Source: Polyangiaceae bacterium (lineage in GTDB: Bacteria; Myxococcota_A; Polyangia; Polyangiales; Polyangiaceae). Taken from it: a DNA stretch of 64,000 nucleotides. Numbering within the stretch: position 1 is the first letter of the stretch; the number at the start of each line of letters is the position of its first letter. The notes beneath the pieces are model-generated. The model made no database searches, was not told the origin of the DNA, and saw only the letters and a program-made list of their open reading frames with translations. Position numbers and translations under genes: made by a program. Of this stretch, positions 1 to 11,490 are shown in pieces. The stretch lies in contig JABFXY010000025.1 of assembly GCA_013361525.1 (NCBI GenBank), forward strand, positions 62,001 to 126,000. Reading direction: 5' to 3'.

Positions 1-340
1 TGTCGCCCTCGTCGCAGACGACCTTGTAGGGCTTGCCCCACGGGTCGTCGGTCTTCTTCGAGTCCAGCTTCTTCGCGTCCGCGAGCTCCTTCACCTGGGG
101 ACACTCGCCCGCGTCCGCCTCCGCTTGGTAGAGCTCCGCCGCTTGGCGCACGGACTCGGCGCCGACCTTCGCGGCCTCGACGCGGGACTTCTTGAAGGCG
201 GGGAAGACGAGCAGCGTCGCGCCGCCCGCAATGACCGCCATGATCGCGACGACGATGAGCACTTCGACGAGGGTGACGCCCCGTCGGGCTCGTTTTGCGC
301 GCGACTTCGCCTGCAGCATCCTCACAGTCGAAAGAGACAT
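1..340 (-). CDS. gspG: Type II secretion major pseudopilin GspG (3' end outside window)
   Basis: The first 113 residues of a type II secretion pseudopilin. A short basic leader ends in RRG, followed by VTLVEVLIVVAIMAVI, which is the type IV prepilin cleavage/methylation motif (cleavage after Gly, Glu at +5). The hydrophobic helix is followed by KSRVEAAKVGAESVRQAAEL and the GspG-type DDPWGKPYKVVC segment. GspG polymerises into the periplasmic pseudopilus that pushes substrates through the GspD secretin. It is the last visible gene of a minus-strand gsp operon and runs off the window start, so its C-terminus is not seen. ATG at 340 places the leader correctly. Confidence 0.9.
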   Translation of the reverse strand, partial: MSLSTVRMLQAKSRAKRARRGVTLVEVLIVVAIMAVIAGGATLLVFPAFKKSRVEAAKVGAESVRQAAELYQAEADAGECPQVKELADAKKLDSKKTDDPWGKPYKVVCDEGD

Positions 341-369
341 AGGTGTCCTCTCCATCCGAATCACAACCA

Positions 370-780
370 TCACTCCACTCGATCCAATCCGCCGAACGCA
401 GCGTCCGGGCCGTCGCTCATCAAATCGTACGTGCGAGCGTTCGTGAACCCCGGGCATAGCAGACGCAGGGGCCGACCCCACGCATCCACGGGATCGAAGG
501 CGATGTACCCATCCTTCTTCAGGTCGGCGACGTCGCCTGGGCACTTGCCGTCGTGGTCGGCGCGGTACTTGTCGACGCCTTTTGCCACGGCCCCAATCGT
601 GGCGCGCGTCGCGCGCACGCCGATCGTGTGACGTTCGCGCGCCCCGAGCAGGACGAAAAGGCCGATGAACAGCGCGAAGGTGATCGCGAGCCGCGCCCGG
701 CTCAGGCCGAGGCGGCGCACGAACGAGCCCGGCCGCTCCCACGGAAAGAAAATCGTCTGCTCGCGCGCCTTTCTCCTCAT
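370..780 (-). CDS. GspG-like protein without a prepilin leader
   Basis: About 136 residues. A single hydrophobic segment (ARLAITFALFIGLFVLLG) is followed by a soluble domain resembling the C-terminal half of GspG: a helix (RATRATIGAVAKGVDKY), then DPVDAWGRPLRLLCPG and YDLMSDGPDAAFGG, the usual G/DxxGG end of major pseudopilins. Unlike gspG just downstream, it has no G-[FV]-T-L-x-E cleavage motif, so PilD-type processing is not expected. The open frame extends to 792, which would overlap the gspF stop; ATG at 780 has AGGGTG just upstream and is preferred. It sits between gspF and gspG in the same operon, so a role as an assembly or minor component of the secretion system is inferred. Confidence 0.75.
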   Translation of the reverse strand: MRRKAREQTIFFPWERPGSFVRRLGLSRARLAITFALFIGLFVLLGARERHTIGVRATRATIGAVAKGVDKYRADHDGKCPGDVADLKKDGYIAFDPVDAWGRPLRLLCPGFTNARTYDLMSDGPDAAFGGLDRVE

Positions 781-781
781 A

Positions 782-2008
782 TCACCCTGCAAAATTGCTC
801 ATCTGGATGAGCGGCATGAGGATGGAGAAGGCGATGAAGGCGACGGCGCCGCCCATCACGACGATCATGAGCGGCTCGAGGAGGCTCGTCAGAACCTGCA
901 CGCGGGTCTCGACCGCGGAGTCGTAGGCGATGGCGACGTTCTCGAGCATGTTCTCGAGCTGACCGCTCTTTTCACCGATCGCGATCATGTGCGTCACGAT
1001 CGGGGGAAACCGCTTCGAGCGCTTGAGCGGGTCGGCGATGGTCTGACCTTCGCGGATGTTCGCGATCGCGTCGGCGACGACCTTCTCGAGGACGGCGTTG
1101 TCGAGGACGTTCTTCACGATGTCCATCGCCTGGAGGAGGTTCACACCCGCGGCGAGCAGCGTCGCGAGCGTGCGCGAAAAGCGCGAGATCGCGAGCATCG
1201 AGAAGAGCGAGCCGAAGACCGGCACCTTCAGGAGGAACGCGTGCCACGCGAGCCGCCCGTTGGTCGTGTTCTTCCAGCGGCGAAACACGTAGATGAAGCC
1301 GCCGAGCATGATGGCGAGGAGCCACCAGTACTTGCCCATCGTGTCGCTGGCGAAGATGAGCAGCTGCGTGTACCAGGGCAGCGCCTGGTCCATCGACTCG
1401 AACGTCGTGATGAGGTTCGGCACGACGGCGATCATCAGGACGCTGATGAGGAGCGTTCCGATGATCGCCATCAGGGCGGGGTAGGCCATCGCGGCGGTGA
1501 CCTTGCCCTTGAGCTTCGCCTGGTTCTCCATGAACAAGGTGAGGCGCTCGAGGACGGCCTCGAGCGTGCCGGAGGCTTCACCGGCGCGGACCATGTTCAC
1601 GTAGAGCGGCGGGAAGATCGTCGGATGACCTTCGAGCGCCTTCGCGAAGCTCGTACCTTCCTTCACCTGCTCACGGATGTTCGTGAGCGCGCGCTTGAGC
1701 GTCTCTTTTTCGACCTGCTCGATGAGCGCGTTGAGCGACTCGAAGAGCGGGATGCCCGCGCGCAGCAGCGTCGCGAGCTGCCGCGTCATCACGGCGATGT
1801 CGCCGGTGCTCGGGCGCGAGAAGACGTTGAAGACCTTGATGTCGCGCTTCTCGCGCTCTTTGACGGCCTGCTCCTCCGTCGCGCTCGTGAGGAGGATGCC
1901 GTCCTTGCGCAGCAGGGAACGCAACGTCTTCGCGTTGTCGGCGTCGCGCACGCCCTTCGTGGGCTTGCCCGATCCGATCAGGATTCCGCGGTACTCGTAG
2001 ACGGCCAA
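782..2008 (-). CDS. gspF: Type II secretion inner-membrane platform protein GspF
   Basis: 408 residues, the normal GspF length. Starts MAVYEYRGI, typical for the family, from a TTG codon with AGGT upstream. Two T2SF domains are visible, each with the pattern FArqLatLLrAGiPL (about residues 73-90) and FsRtLAtLLaAGVnLLqAM (about 272-290). Hydrophobic segments lie around residues 165-195, 220-240 and 370-395. GspF is the polytopic inner-membrane protein that couples the GspE ATPase to pseudopilus assembly. It lies 11 bp after gspE and next to the pseudopilin genes, so it is clearly part of the operon. Confidence 0.95.
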   Translation of the reverse strand: MAVYEYRGILIGSGKPTKGVRDADNAKTLRSLLRKDGILLTSATEEQAVKEREKRDIKVFNVFSRPSTGDIAVMTRQLATLLRAGIPLFESLNALIEQVEKETLKRALTNIREQVKEGTSFAKALEGHPTIFPPLYVNMVRAGEASGTLEAVLERLTLFMENQAKLKGKVTAAMAYPALMAIIGTLLISVLMIAVVPNLITTFESMDQALPWYTQLLIFASDTMGKYWWLLAIMLGGFIYVFRRWKNTTNGRLAWHAFLLKVPVFGSLFSMLAISRFSRTLATLLAAGVNLLQAMDIVKNVLDNAVLEKVVADAIANIREGQTIADPLKRSKRFPPIVTHMIAIGEKSGQLENMLENVAIAYDSAVETRVQVLTSLLEPLMIVVMGGAVAFIAFSILMPLIQMSNFAG

Positions 2009-2019
2009 GGTTGGTTACC

Positions 2020-3804
2020 TCACTCGTCCACGAGGACGTCTTCTTGCGTCGCCGCGAGGACCTCCTCGACCGTCGTCATGCCGTTGATGACCTTGCGTGC
2101 TCCGTCGTCACGCAACGTGTCCATGCCTGCGAGGATCGCGGCGCGTTTCACCGTCTGCGCGTCGGCGTTCTTGAGGATCAGCGGGCCGACGGCATCGTCG
2201 ACGAGCATCAGCTCGTAGATACCGCGTCGACCGACGAAGCCTTTGTTCGCACATGCCTCGCAGCCGCCCGGCTTGTGGAACATGAGCGGATCCGGCAGGT
2301 TTTGCCCGATGTATTCGTATTCGTGCTCGTGCACCGCGTAGCGACCCTTGAGGACGCGACGCGCCTTCTGCGCGAGCCGCTCGGGGTCGAGCGCGAGCTG
2401 CCGCAGCTCGTAGGCCGTCGGCTTGTAGGGGATCTTGCAGTGCGGGCAGAGCATCCGCACAAGACGCTGGGCGAGCACGCCGATGACGCTGGAGCGCACG
2501 AGGAACGGCTCGATCTCCATCTCGACGAGGCGCGTGACGGCGCCCGGCGCGTCGTTCGTGTGCAGCGTCGAGAGCACGAGGTGACCCGTCAGCGATGCGT
2601 GGATCGCGATGTCCGCCGTCTCTTTGTCGCGGATCTCGCCGACCATGACGACATCCGGGTCTTGGCGGAGGAAGGCGCGTAGCGCGCTCGCGAAGGTGAG
2701 GCCGATCGAGGGCTGGACGTGCACCTGGTGCAGGCCGCCGATCTCGTACTCGACCGGATCCTCTGCCGTGAGGATGTTCACGTTCGGCTTGTTGATGCGG
2801 TTGAGACACGCGTAGAGCGTCGTCGTCTTACCGCTACCGGTCGGACCGGTGACGAGGATGATTCCGTCAGGACGGTTGATGAGCTCGTCCATGATGCGGA
2901 ACTCGCGGTACGCGAAGCCCAAGTCCTCCAAGCTGAGCAGGACGCTCGTCTTCTGGAGGATACGCATCACGATCCGCTCGAAGCCGCGGCTCGTCGGGAC
3001 GGTGGAGACGCGGATGTCGACGCTCTTGCCGGCGATCTTCAGCGTGATGCGGCCGTCTTGCGGCAGGCGCTTCTCGGCGATGTTGAGCGACGCCATGATC
3101 TTCACGCGCGCAACGATGTTCGCCATGAACTGTCGGCTCGCGCGCCGGACGATGTAGAGCTCGCCATCGACGCGGAAGCGAACGACGACGTCGCGTTCTT
3201 CCGGCTCGATGTGGATATCGCTCGCGCGCTCGCGAACGGCTTGCGCGAACAGGCCGTTCACCCACGCGATGATCGGCGCTTCGTCGTCGGAGTCGATGAT
3301 GTCGACGACGTTGTCTTCTTCGTTCGCCTGATCGCCTTCGAGGTTGCCGCCCGTCTCTTTGCGCTCCCAAACGCGGTTGATCGCGTCGAGCACGACCTCG
3401 CTCGTCGCGACGGCGAGCTCCACCGGCTTCTCGAACACGGCGCGCACGTCGTCGATGGCGGTCACCTCGAGCGGGTCCGCCGTGACGCAATAGATGGTGC
3501 CGTTGTGCTCCGCGATCGGCAGAATTTTGTGCTGCTTCGCGTAGGTGATCGGGATCTTCGACGCGAGCTCGTCGGGGATCGCGTCGACGTCGATCTTCTG
3601 CAGGAAGTGCAGGCCGTACTCTTCGGCGAGCGCCACTGCGATCGCGCGCTCGTCCGTCACCTTCGACGTGACGAGCAGCTCGACGAGACCTTGGCCTTTT
3701 TCTCGAACCGTCTGAACGAGCGGCGCAAGGCGGTCCGCGGGGACGACCCCGCGCTTGACGAGGATCTCGCCGAGGTACTCGCTATGCGCCTGGAGAACTG
3801 CCAT
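2020..3804 (-). CDS. gspE: Type II secretion ATPase GspE
   Basis: 594 residues. The N-terminal GspE_N domain (residues 1-140) is followed by the AAA-type secretion ATPase domain. Walker A is GPTGSGKTTT at 320-329, the Asp box is around 345-350 (TAEDPVEY), Walker B is DPDVVMVGEIRD at 382-393, and the His box is TGHLVLSTLHTND. A four-cysteine zinc module is present as CPHC (about 453) and CEAC (about 518), as in GspE/PilB. It powers pseudopilus extension from the cytoplasmic face of the inner membrane with GspF. The gene is 26 bp downstream of gspD. Confidence 0.96.
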   Translation of the reverse strand: MAVLQAHSEYLGEILVKRGVVPADRLAPLVQTVREKGQGLVELLVTSKVTDERAIAVALAEEYGLHFLQKIDVDAIPDELASKIPITYAKQHKILPIAEHNGTIYCVTADPLEVTAIDDVRAVFEKPVELAVATSEVVLDAINRVWERKETGGNLEGDQANEEDNVVDIIDSDDEAPIIAWVNGLFAQAVRERASDIHIEPEERDVVVRFRVDGELYIVRRASRQFMANIVARVKIMASLNIAEKRLPQDGRITLKIAGKSVDIRVSTVPTSRGFERIVMRILQKTSVLLSLEDLGFAYREFRIMDELINRPDGIILVTGPTGSGKTTTLYACLNRINKPNVNILTAEDPVEYEIGGLHQVHVQPSIGLTFASALRAFLRQDPDVVMVGEIRDKETADIAIHASLTGHLVLSTLHTNDAPGAVTRLVEMEIEPFLVRSSVIGVLAQRLVRMLCPHCKIPYKPTAYELRQLALDPERLAQKARRVLKGRYAVHEHEYEYIGQNLPDPLMFHKPGGCEACANKGFVGRRGIYELMLVDDAVGPLILKNADAQTVKRAAILAGMDTLRDDGARKVINGMTTVEEVLAATQEDVLVDE

Positions 3805-3830
3805 GGATGGGGACTCCGCCTGTCCGACTC

Positions 3831-6392
3831 TTATTCGACCCGATCGGTCTTCGGGGTTGGGGTGGGGAGCGGCGCGCTCGGCTTGATGCGGCCGCGCGGT
3901 GGCTGCGTGGTCGTCGTGGTCGAGGGCTTCGGCCTCGGCGACTCATCCCCCCCGCCGGAGGATGCCGCAGACGAGCCTGAACGCAAGGAGGGCGGGGCGG
4001 ACATCGAGGGAAGCGAGATCGGCTCGACGGCCATGTGCACGCGCGCCGCACGCGGTTGGCTCTCGGCGATCAGACGCTCGCGCTCCATCTCTTCCATCAT
4101 CGTTTGACGGATGGATTCGACGAGACCGTTCGTCCGACTGAAGTCGCGCGGCGGCTCCCAGGCGGAGTCCTCGCTGAAGACGAAGTAGCGATCGAGGAAC
4201 TCCTGACGCTCCTGCATCTTGCGCTCGAAGATCGCGCGAAGATCGTCCTGATCACGAACGACGTACGGCGTGAGGATCAAGAGCAGGTTCGTCTTCGCCT
4301 TGGTCGTCTTGTGCTGGCGGAAGAGGGCACCGAGGATCGGGATGTCGCCGAGGATCGGGATCTTCGTCTGGCTGACCGTCTCCTGGTCGCGCATGAGGCC
4401 GCCGATGACCACCGTCTGCTGGTCGCGGACGATGAGCGTCGTCGAAGCCGTGCGCTGGTTGATCGAGACGGCGCCGAGGGTGCCTTGCGGGGACGAGCCG
4501 ACCTCGGAGATCTCTTCTTTGATCTCGAGTCGCACCTGATCCGAGTCGTTGACGTGCGGCTTGATCGACAGCTTGATGCCGACGTCTTTGTACGGCGCGG
4601 AGAAGCCGCCGCCGAGCAGACCGCCGAGGCCGCCGAGCGCGCCGGTGAGGCCTGCCGCGCCTGCTTGCTGGCCCGCGACCTGCGAGAGCAGACCGGCCGC
4701 GCCGCCGACGTTCGTCTGCAGCGGCACGCTCTGGCCGACGGAGATGTCGGCCTGCACGTTGTCGGTCGCGAGGATGTGCGGCGTCGCGAGCACGTTGGAG
4801 TTGCCGTCGGTGCCGAGGGCGTGGAGCACGACGCCGAGCGCCGGAATCGAGATGCCGGTGCCGAAGATGTTCTCCGTGCCTTCGAGCTCCGGGCCGCGAA
4901 CGCCGAGCGCGAGCGCGCCGAGCTCGGCCGGGAGGCCCGTCACGCTTTGGCCGAGGTTGTTGCCGCCGTAGACCGCGCTGTCGTCGGGGCCGAGCATGTC
5001 GAAGGTGCTGCCGCCGTGGTACGCGATGCCGAGGTCCAACGTGTTGTTCACGTTGAGATCCATGATCACCGCCTCGATGAACACCTGCCGGCGCGGCTGA
5101 TCGAGCTGGTCGACGACCGCGCGAAGCTGCGCGTAATCGCGGAGCGACGAGGTCGTGAGCAGCGAGTTCGTCGCCGTGTCGCAGCCGACGCGGACCGAGC
5201 CTTCGAAGATCTCTTCGTTGCCCTGGCCGCCCGCGCCACCTGCCGGAGCCGCCGTTGCGCCGCGGCCGCCGGGTCGAGCGCCGCCGGTCGGGGGTCGAGC
5301 ACCGCCGCCACCGCCGAGGATCAGCTGCAGCGACGTCGAGAGCTCGTCGCACTGCGCGTGTTGGAGCGGTAGGACGTGGATCTGGCTGTCGCCTTCGGTC
5401 ACCGGCGCGTCGACGACGCGTTTGATGAGCTCGAGGATCTTGTCGTAGTCGTTCTTCGTCGCGGTGATGATGAGCGAGTTGGTGCGGTCGTCGGGGATGA
5501 CTGCGCCGGCGCCGTCTTTGCCGCCCTTGCCGAGGATCTCGTTCAGCTTCTGCGCGGCTTCGCTCGCGGAGCTGTTGTAGACGGGCTGCACCCAGATCTG
5601 GTCGCCCGCCGATCCGACGTCGAGCTCTTCGACGATGCGCAACATCCTTCGGATGTTCGCGCCGGTGTCGGTGACGATGAGGAGGTTGCCCGGCGGGTAC
5701 GTCGCGATCGACGCGTCGGGCGACTTGAAGTTCGTCGTGAGAAGGCCTGCGACCTCACCGGCGTCGATGTTGTTGACGCGGTAGAGGCGCGTGACGAATC
5801 GATCCTCCTGCGGGACGGGCGTCGCGGTGCCGAAGATCGGCGTCGGTTGGTGCGAAGCGCCCTGCGACTCGACGATCTCGAGGAACGCGCCGTGCGGGAT
5901 GACGGTGAGGCCGTTCGAGTTGAGGATCGCGAGGAACGCCGCGTATGCCTCGCCGGCCGTGACCTCGTCGGGGGAGAAGACGGTCACCTTCAGCTGGTGG
6001 AGCTTGTTGCCGTAGATGAAGCGCCGGCCCGTGATCTGGCTGACGGCTTTGACCAGCGCCGGAAGATCCGTGTCCTCGAGGTTGAACTTGAACTTCTGAC
6101 CTGGAGGCGGCGGCTTGTATTCGATGTCCGGAGGAGCCGCCAAATTGGAGAGCGGATCCTTCTTCCCCGGAGCGGCGCCGGGCGCACCGCCCGGAGCGGC
6201 GGGATCGCCGGGCTTGGCACCCGGATCCGCCGGCTTCGCGCCGGGATCGGCGGGCTTGGCGTCGGGCTCGGCCTGCGCGCCGGCGGGCTTCTTCACCACC
6301 GGTTTCCCACGCGGGTTCAGCTGCGCTTGGGCCGCGAGGGGCCACAAAGCCAGCAGCGCACCGCACGCAGCTGCCACGAAGCGTCGCTTCAT
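3831..6392 (-). CDS. gspD: Type II secretion secretin GspD
   Basis: 853 residues, longer than typical GspD (about 650-700) because of low-complexity ends. A signal peptide (MKRRFVAAACGALLALWPLAAQAQ) leads into a Pro/Ala/Lys linker with repeated KPADPGA units. N0 starts near FKFNLEDTDLPALVKAVSQI, and N1-N3 repeats follow with a Gly/Pro-rich insertion inside N3. The secretin domain contains LATPHILATDNVQADISVG and ends with VVIGGLMRD, KIPILGDIPILGALFR and NLLLILTPYVV, the classic secretin signature. A Ser/Pro/Thr tail follows. It forms the outer-membrane channel. Its ATG overlaps the preceding gene's stop by 4 bp (ATGA), indicating translational coupling. Confidence 0.95.
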   Translation of the reverse strand: MKRRFVAAACGALLALWPLAAQAQLNPRGKPVVKKPAGAQAEPDAKPADPGAKPADPGAKPGDPAAPGGAPGAAPGKKDPLSNLAAPPDIEYKPPPPGQKFKFNLEDTDLPALVKAVSQITGRRFIYGNKLHQLKVTVFSPDEVTAGEAYAAFLAILNSNGLTVIPHGAFLEIVESQGASHQPTPIFGTATPVPQEDRFVTRLYRVNNIDAGEVAGLLTTNFKSPDASIATYPPGNLLIVTDTGANIRRMLRIVEELDVGSAGDQIWVQPVYNSSASEAAQKLNEILGKGGKDGAGAVIPDDRTNSLIITATKNDYDKILELIKRVVDAPVTEGDSQIHVLPLQHAQCDELSTSLQLILGGGGGARPPTGGARPGGRGATAAPAGGAGGQGNEEIFEGSVRVGCDTATNSLLTTSSLRDYAQLRAVVDQLDQPRRQVFIEAVIMDLNVNNTLDLGIAYHGGSTFDMLGPDDSAVYGGNNLGQSVTGLPAELGALALGVRGPELEGTENIFGTGISIPALGVVLHALGTDGNSNVLATPHILATDNVQADISVGQSVPLQTNVGGAAGLLSQVAGQQAGAAGLTGALGGLGGLLGGGFSAPYKDVGIKLSIKPHVNDSDQVRLEIKEEISEVGSSPQGTLGAVSINQRTASTTLIVRDQQTVVIGGLMRDQETVSQTKIPILGDIPILGALFRQHKTTKAKTNLLLILTPYVVRDQDDLRAIFERKMQERQEFLDRYFVFSEDSAWEPPRDFSRTNGLVESIRQTMMEEMERERLIAESQPRAARVHMAVEPISLPSMSAPPSLRSGSSAASSGGGDESPRPKPSTTTTTQPPRGRIKPSAPLPTPTPKTDRVE

Positions 6393-6703
6393 TCCGTTCG
6401 ATCTCCCTTGGACCGCGGCTTCTTGCCCGGCCGGGCCTCCGCTTCGCCCGCTCCGGCCGGCGAAGCAAGGGGTTGTTCAGCTTCCGCTGCCGGAAATGCT
6501 TTCTTGGTGGCCGCGACCGCGACGAGGCTGAGCGTGCCGATGAAGATCGTGAAGACCGTGAGCAGCGACAGCACCGTGATGAGGGTGCGGGTCATGAGGC
6601 TCGCGCGGCGGAACGCTTCCAGCGACAAGGTCGAGGAGCCTTCGCCACGCGAAGCTCCTTTCGCTCGTCGGCGAAGAGAGGACAGCAGGGACAGTTGGGC
6701 CAC
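6389..6703 (-). CDS. Small single-pass membrane protein at head of gsp operon
   Basis: 104 residues from GTG at 6703, or 68 residues if the internal ATG at 6595 (MTRTLITVLSLLTVF) is used. One long hydrophobic stretch (about residues 38-67) is followed by a charged Ala/Pro-rich tail ending KKPRSKGDRTE. The last 4 bp overlap the gspD start. I do not recognise the family. The position where gspC often lies suggests an inner-membrane accessory protein of the secretion system, but no HR or PDZ domain is visible, so it is not a normal GspC. Confidence 0.6.
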   Translation of the reverse strand: MAQLSLLSSLRRRAKGASRGEGSSTLSLEAFRRASLMTRTLITVLSLLTVFTIFIGTLSLVAVAATKKAFPAAEAEQPLASPAGAGEAEARPGKKPRSKGDRTE

Positions 6704-6948
6704 GGCAGGTGCAATGCATCGACCATGCCGCCGTCGTCGGCACGTCGTTGCCGCACGATATCCGCTGAAATCCGGCTCGATCGAACGCCAATCGAGCGCC
6801 CTTGCGGCCCCGCTTTAGAGCACGTCCGACAGGTTGACAGGACCTCCGGAGGGGGCCGACCGGGCGTTGACAGTTTGGCAGCTGCGTTTGAACCGCTCGG
6901 CCGGAACCATGGCTCGCCCGGCACGGCTCGGGCGGAACCGGGCGCGCC

Positions 6949-9303
<2,355 letters not shown>

Positions 9304-9412
9304 TCAGGCGACAGGCTACCACCAGTCGAAAGGGTCCTGACAGTGTGGTGAAGAAGGAGGCAATCGAGAGAATTTTGCAGCGAACGTGTGATGGGCCCGA
9401 CACTCGCTCGCC

Positions 9413-10483
9413 TCACTTCTTGGATTGGAGCTCCACGGCGATGCAGCCATTCAGGAGCCCGAGGGTGCAGGCGCGACGCTGCAGCGCCATCACCTTGTCC
9501 GATCCAGGTCCCTCGCCGAGATCGACACGCAGCTCGGCCGCCGAGTGGCAGGCCGTCGCGACGAGAATGTCACCAGGCCCGCTGCAGGCGCGTTCTAGAA
9601 GGACGAGCGCGGCCGGTGCATCCTTCGCGACACCTTTGCCCGACGCCGTCATCCCACCGAGCGAGCTGCACGCCTTCAGCGAGCCCGCGTCGCACGCCTT
9701 TCGCTGGAGCGATGCCGCTGCTGCTTCGTCTTTCGGTCGGCCGCTGCCGAACTCTGCGGCGAGCCCCAGCAAGAAGCAGCTCTGCGGGTCGTTCGCGTCG
9801 CACCCCGTGGCGAAGAGCTGGTTGGCTCGGTCCACGTCTTTTTCGACGTAGAAGCCGCTCTTGTACGCCTCGGCGGCGACGCCGCCGCTCGCGGGATCGG
9901 CCGGGCTGCACGATCCAGCGAAGATCTCGATGGCCTTCTTGCGCAGGCGCTTGCCCTCATCGAAGTTCCTCGTCGTGCCCCACCCCTCGTTGGTCATATG
10001 GCCCAGCAGATCGCAGCTCTCCGCGCGGCCCTTCGAGCAGCCTGCGTCGAGCGCCGTCAGCGCTTTTTGGTAAAGCGCCGTCGCGCGCGCCACGTCTTTC
10101 GCGACGCGGGTGCCTCGCTCGTAGGCATGACCCAAATACCGGCATCCTTCCGGGTCGCCTCCATCGCAGCCTCGCTTCAGGAGCTCGGGGATCGCCGCCT
10201 TTTGGGCGTCGTTACCACGACGGTCCTCGTCGACTGCGAGCGCCGCCAGCGTGCAACCTCGCGCAGCACCCTCGTCACACGCCGCGCGGCAACCATCGAA
10301 GTCGAGCTCGGTACACGGCAGCTTCGCCACCTGGCTCGTGGGCGCGGGCTCGACGACTGGAGTCTCGGCGGACTTGGACGCCGGCGCCTCGACGGGCGTT
10401 TGCGCCTCCCTGACAGGCGGAACGACCGCATCCGCTCCACACGCCGAGGCCAACACGACGAACGACGCAAAGAGAGCCCGCAT
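9413..10483 (-). CDS. Sel1-like repeat lipoprotein
   Basis: 356 residues. The N-terminus MRALFASFVVLASAC ends in a lipobox (LASA-C at residue 15), so export and acylation are expected. A Pro/Ala/Thr linker runs to about residue 55. The rest consists of Sel1/TPR-like helical repeats with Cys pairs, for example LLKRGCDGGDPEGCRYLGHA, CSKGRAESCDLLGHM and ACDAGSLKACSSLGGM. The GC-x(3-5)-C spacing in each repeat resembles beta-lactamase-HcpA-type disulfide-linked Sel1 proteins. A surface or periplasmic protein-interaction scaffold is inferred. It stands alone, divided from the kinase gene by 109 bp. Confidence 0.8.
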   Translation of the reverse strand: MRALFASFVVLASACGADAVVPPVREAQTPVEAPASKSAETPVVEPAPTSQVAKLPCTELDFDGCRAACDEGAARGCTLAALAVDEDRRGNDAQKAAIPELLKRGCDGGDPEGCRYLGHAYERGTRVAKDVARATALYQKALTALDAGCSKGRAESCDLLGHMTNEGWGTTRNFDEGKRLRKKAIEIFAGSCSPADPASGGVAAEAYKSGFYVEKDVDRANQLFATGCDANDPQSCFLLGLAAEFGSGRPKDEAAAASLQRKACDAGSLKACSSLGGMTASGKGVAKDAPAALVLLERACSGPGDILVATACHSAAELRVDLGEGPGSDKVMALQRRACTLGLLNGCIAVELQSKK

Positions 10484-10605
10484 GCTCGGCCCTATACCAG
10501 AGTCGCACGACAGCGAACGAGCGGAGCCGTTGTCCGACGTGCCCCGCTCGCTTCCTCCGCCGCCAGTCGACCTGTGGGCCGTGCCTCGATCCGTTTAAAT
10601 GACAG

Positions 10606-10794
10606 TCATGTCATGTTGTCAGGCGCGGGCTGCGGCCCGGGGACGATACCGGCGAGATCCGGATCTTCTCCCGGCTCACCCTGCGGGCGGCTCGCCTTCT
10701 CGCGGTCGCGCTCTTGGCGGCGCTGAGCCTTGTCTTTTTGGCGTTCCGCGCGCCGGCGCTCTCGTTCGCGCTTCATGAAAGACGGCCTCGACAT
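10606..10794 (-). CDS. Small Arg/Lys-rich protein
   Basis: 62 residues: MSRPSFMKRERERRRAERQKDK, then an acidic/proline tail. The ATG at 10794 is preceded by GGAGG at good spacing; the longer GTG start at 10806 would lie within that ribosome-binding site and is rejected. I recall short proteins with the same RPSFxKRERER opening in other delta-proteobacterial lineages, but no function is known. The strong basic helix suggests nucleic-acid or ribosome contact (inference). Confidence 0.65.
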   Translation of the reverse strand: MSRPSFMKRERERRRAERQKDKAQRRQERDREKASRPQGEPGEDPDLAGIVPGPQPAPDNMT

Positions 10795-11212
10795 GATGAC
10801 CTCCACAGTCGGTTTTCGGGGGCGCAGCCCGGCGGCCGAAGCCCCTCGTTCCGGAGACGGCGTCGTCGAATCCCGAGTCGTTCATCATAATCGTCGATCC
10901 ATTTTCAGAACCTCGTCGTTGCGTACGTGGTTCTGCCTCCCATCGGTTTGGCAAAACCGCGAAGCACGATGCAAGACGGGCTCCGGCGCCGATCAGCGCG
11001 AACGAGCGCGTTTCATGGTCGCGCGGGCGCGGGGCGGCGTGCGAAAGCGGTAGAAAGCAACACGATCAGAGCATCGGCGTGGATGCCCTCATCGCGCGCC
11101 GGTTCGATTGCTCAGGCCGACAAACCATCGTCGATCCTCCAATCCGCCCCGGTGACGTGGGCGGCCTCCTCGGATCGCGACGGGTGCGGCAATCCCCCAC
11201 GGGGGCGATCGA
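10795..11212. other. 418-bp intergenic region, no gene seen
   Basis: The open frames here lack ribosome-binding sites and have unnatural compositions. No clear terminator, RNA gene or repeat was found. It should hold the promoter of the small basic protein gene. Confidence 0.5.
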
Positions 11213-11470
11213 TCAATCGAGGTAAATCTCGTCGACGTAGCACCACTGCCAGTCTTCACCGGGCTCGAACGATTGCACGATCGGATGAGTCGTTGTTTTG
11301 TAGTGTTTCGTCGCGTGTTTGTTGATCGACGAATCACAACACCCGACGTGGCCGCAGCTCAGGCAGATCCGCAAATGGACCCACGGGTCCCCGGAGGCGA
11401 GGCACTCCTCACATCCTTGTGCGCTCGGCTCGACGTCCCGGATCTCTTTCGTGTGTACGCACGTTGCCAT
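11213..11470 (-). CDS. UBP-type zinc-finger domain protein
   Basis: 85 residues that form a single ZnF-UBP domain. Cys/His ligands are well placed: C4, H6, C20, C23 (CEEC), C36 and C39 (CLSCGHVGC), C44, H52, H56 and H62 (HATKHYKTTTHP). In eukaryotes this fold binds the C-terminal Gly-Gly of free ubiquitin. Stand-alone bacterial copies are common in myxobacteria and actinobacteria and their role is unclear. It lies 20 bp upstream of the oxidoreductase gene on the same strand, so the two may be co-transcribed with the oxidoreductase gene first. Confidence 0.85.
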   Translation of the reverse strand: MATCVHTKEIRDVEPSAQGCEECLASGDPWVHLRICLSCGHVGCCDSSINKHATKHYKTTTHPIVQSFEPGEDWQWCYVDEIYLD

Positions 11471-11490
11471 TCACCACCTGCTTTTCCGTG

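Noticed and set aside
665-2218. 517-codon plus-strand open frame opposite gspF
   Set aside because: Arg/Glu/His-rich translation typical of the antisense of GC-rich coding DNA; gspF on the other strand has clear domains.
2719-5372. Long plus-strand open frames opposite gspE and gspD
   Set aside because: Composition of antisense shadows; genuine ATPase and secretin motifs are on the minus strand.
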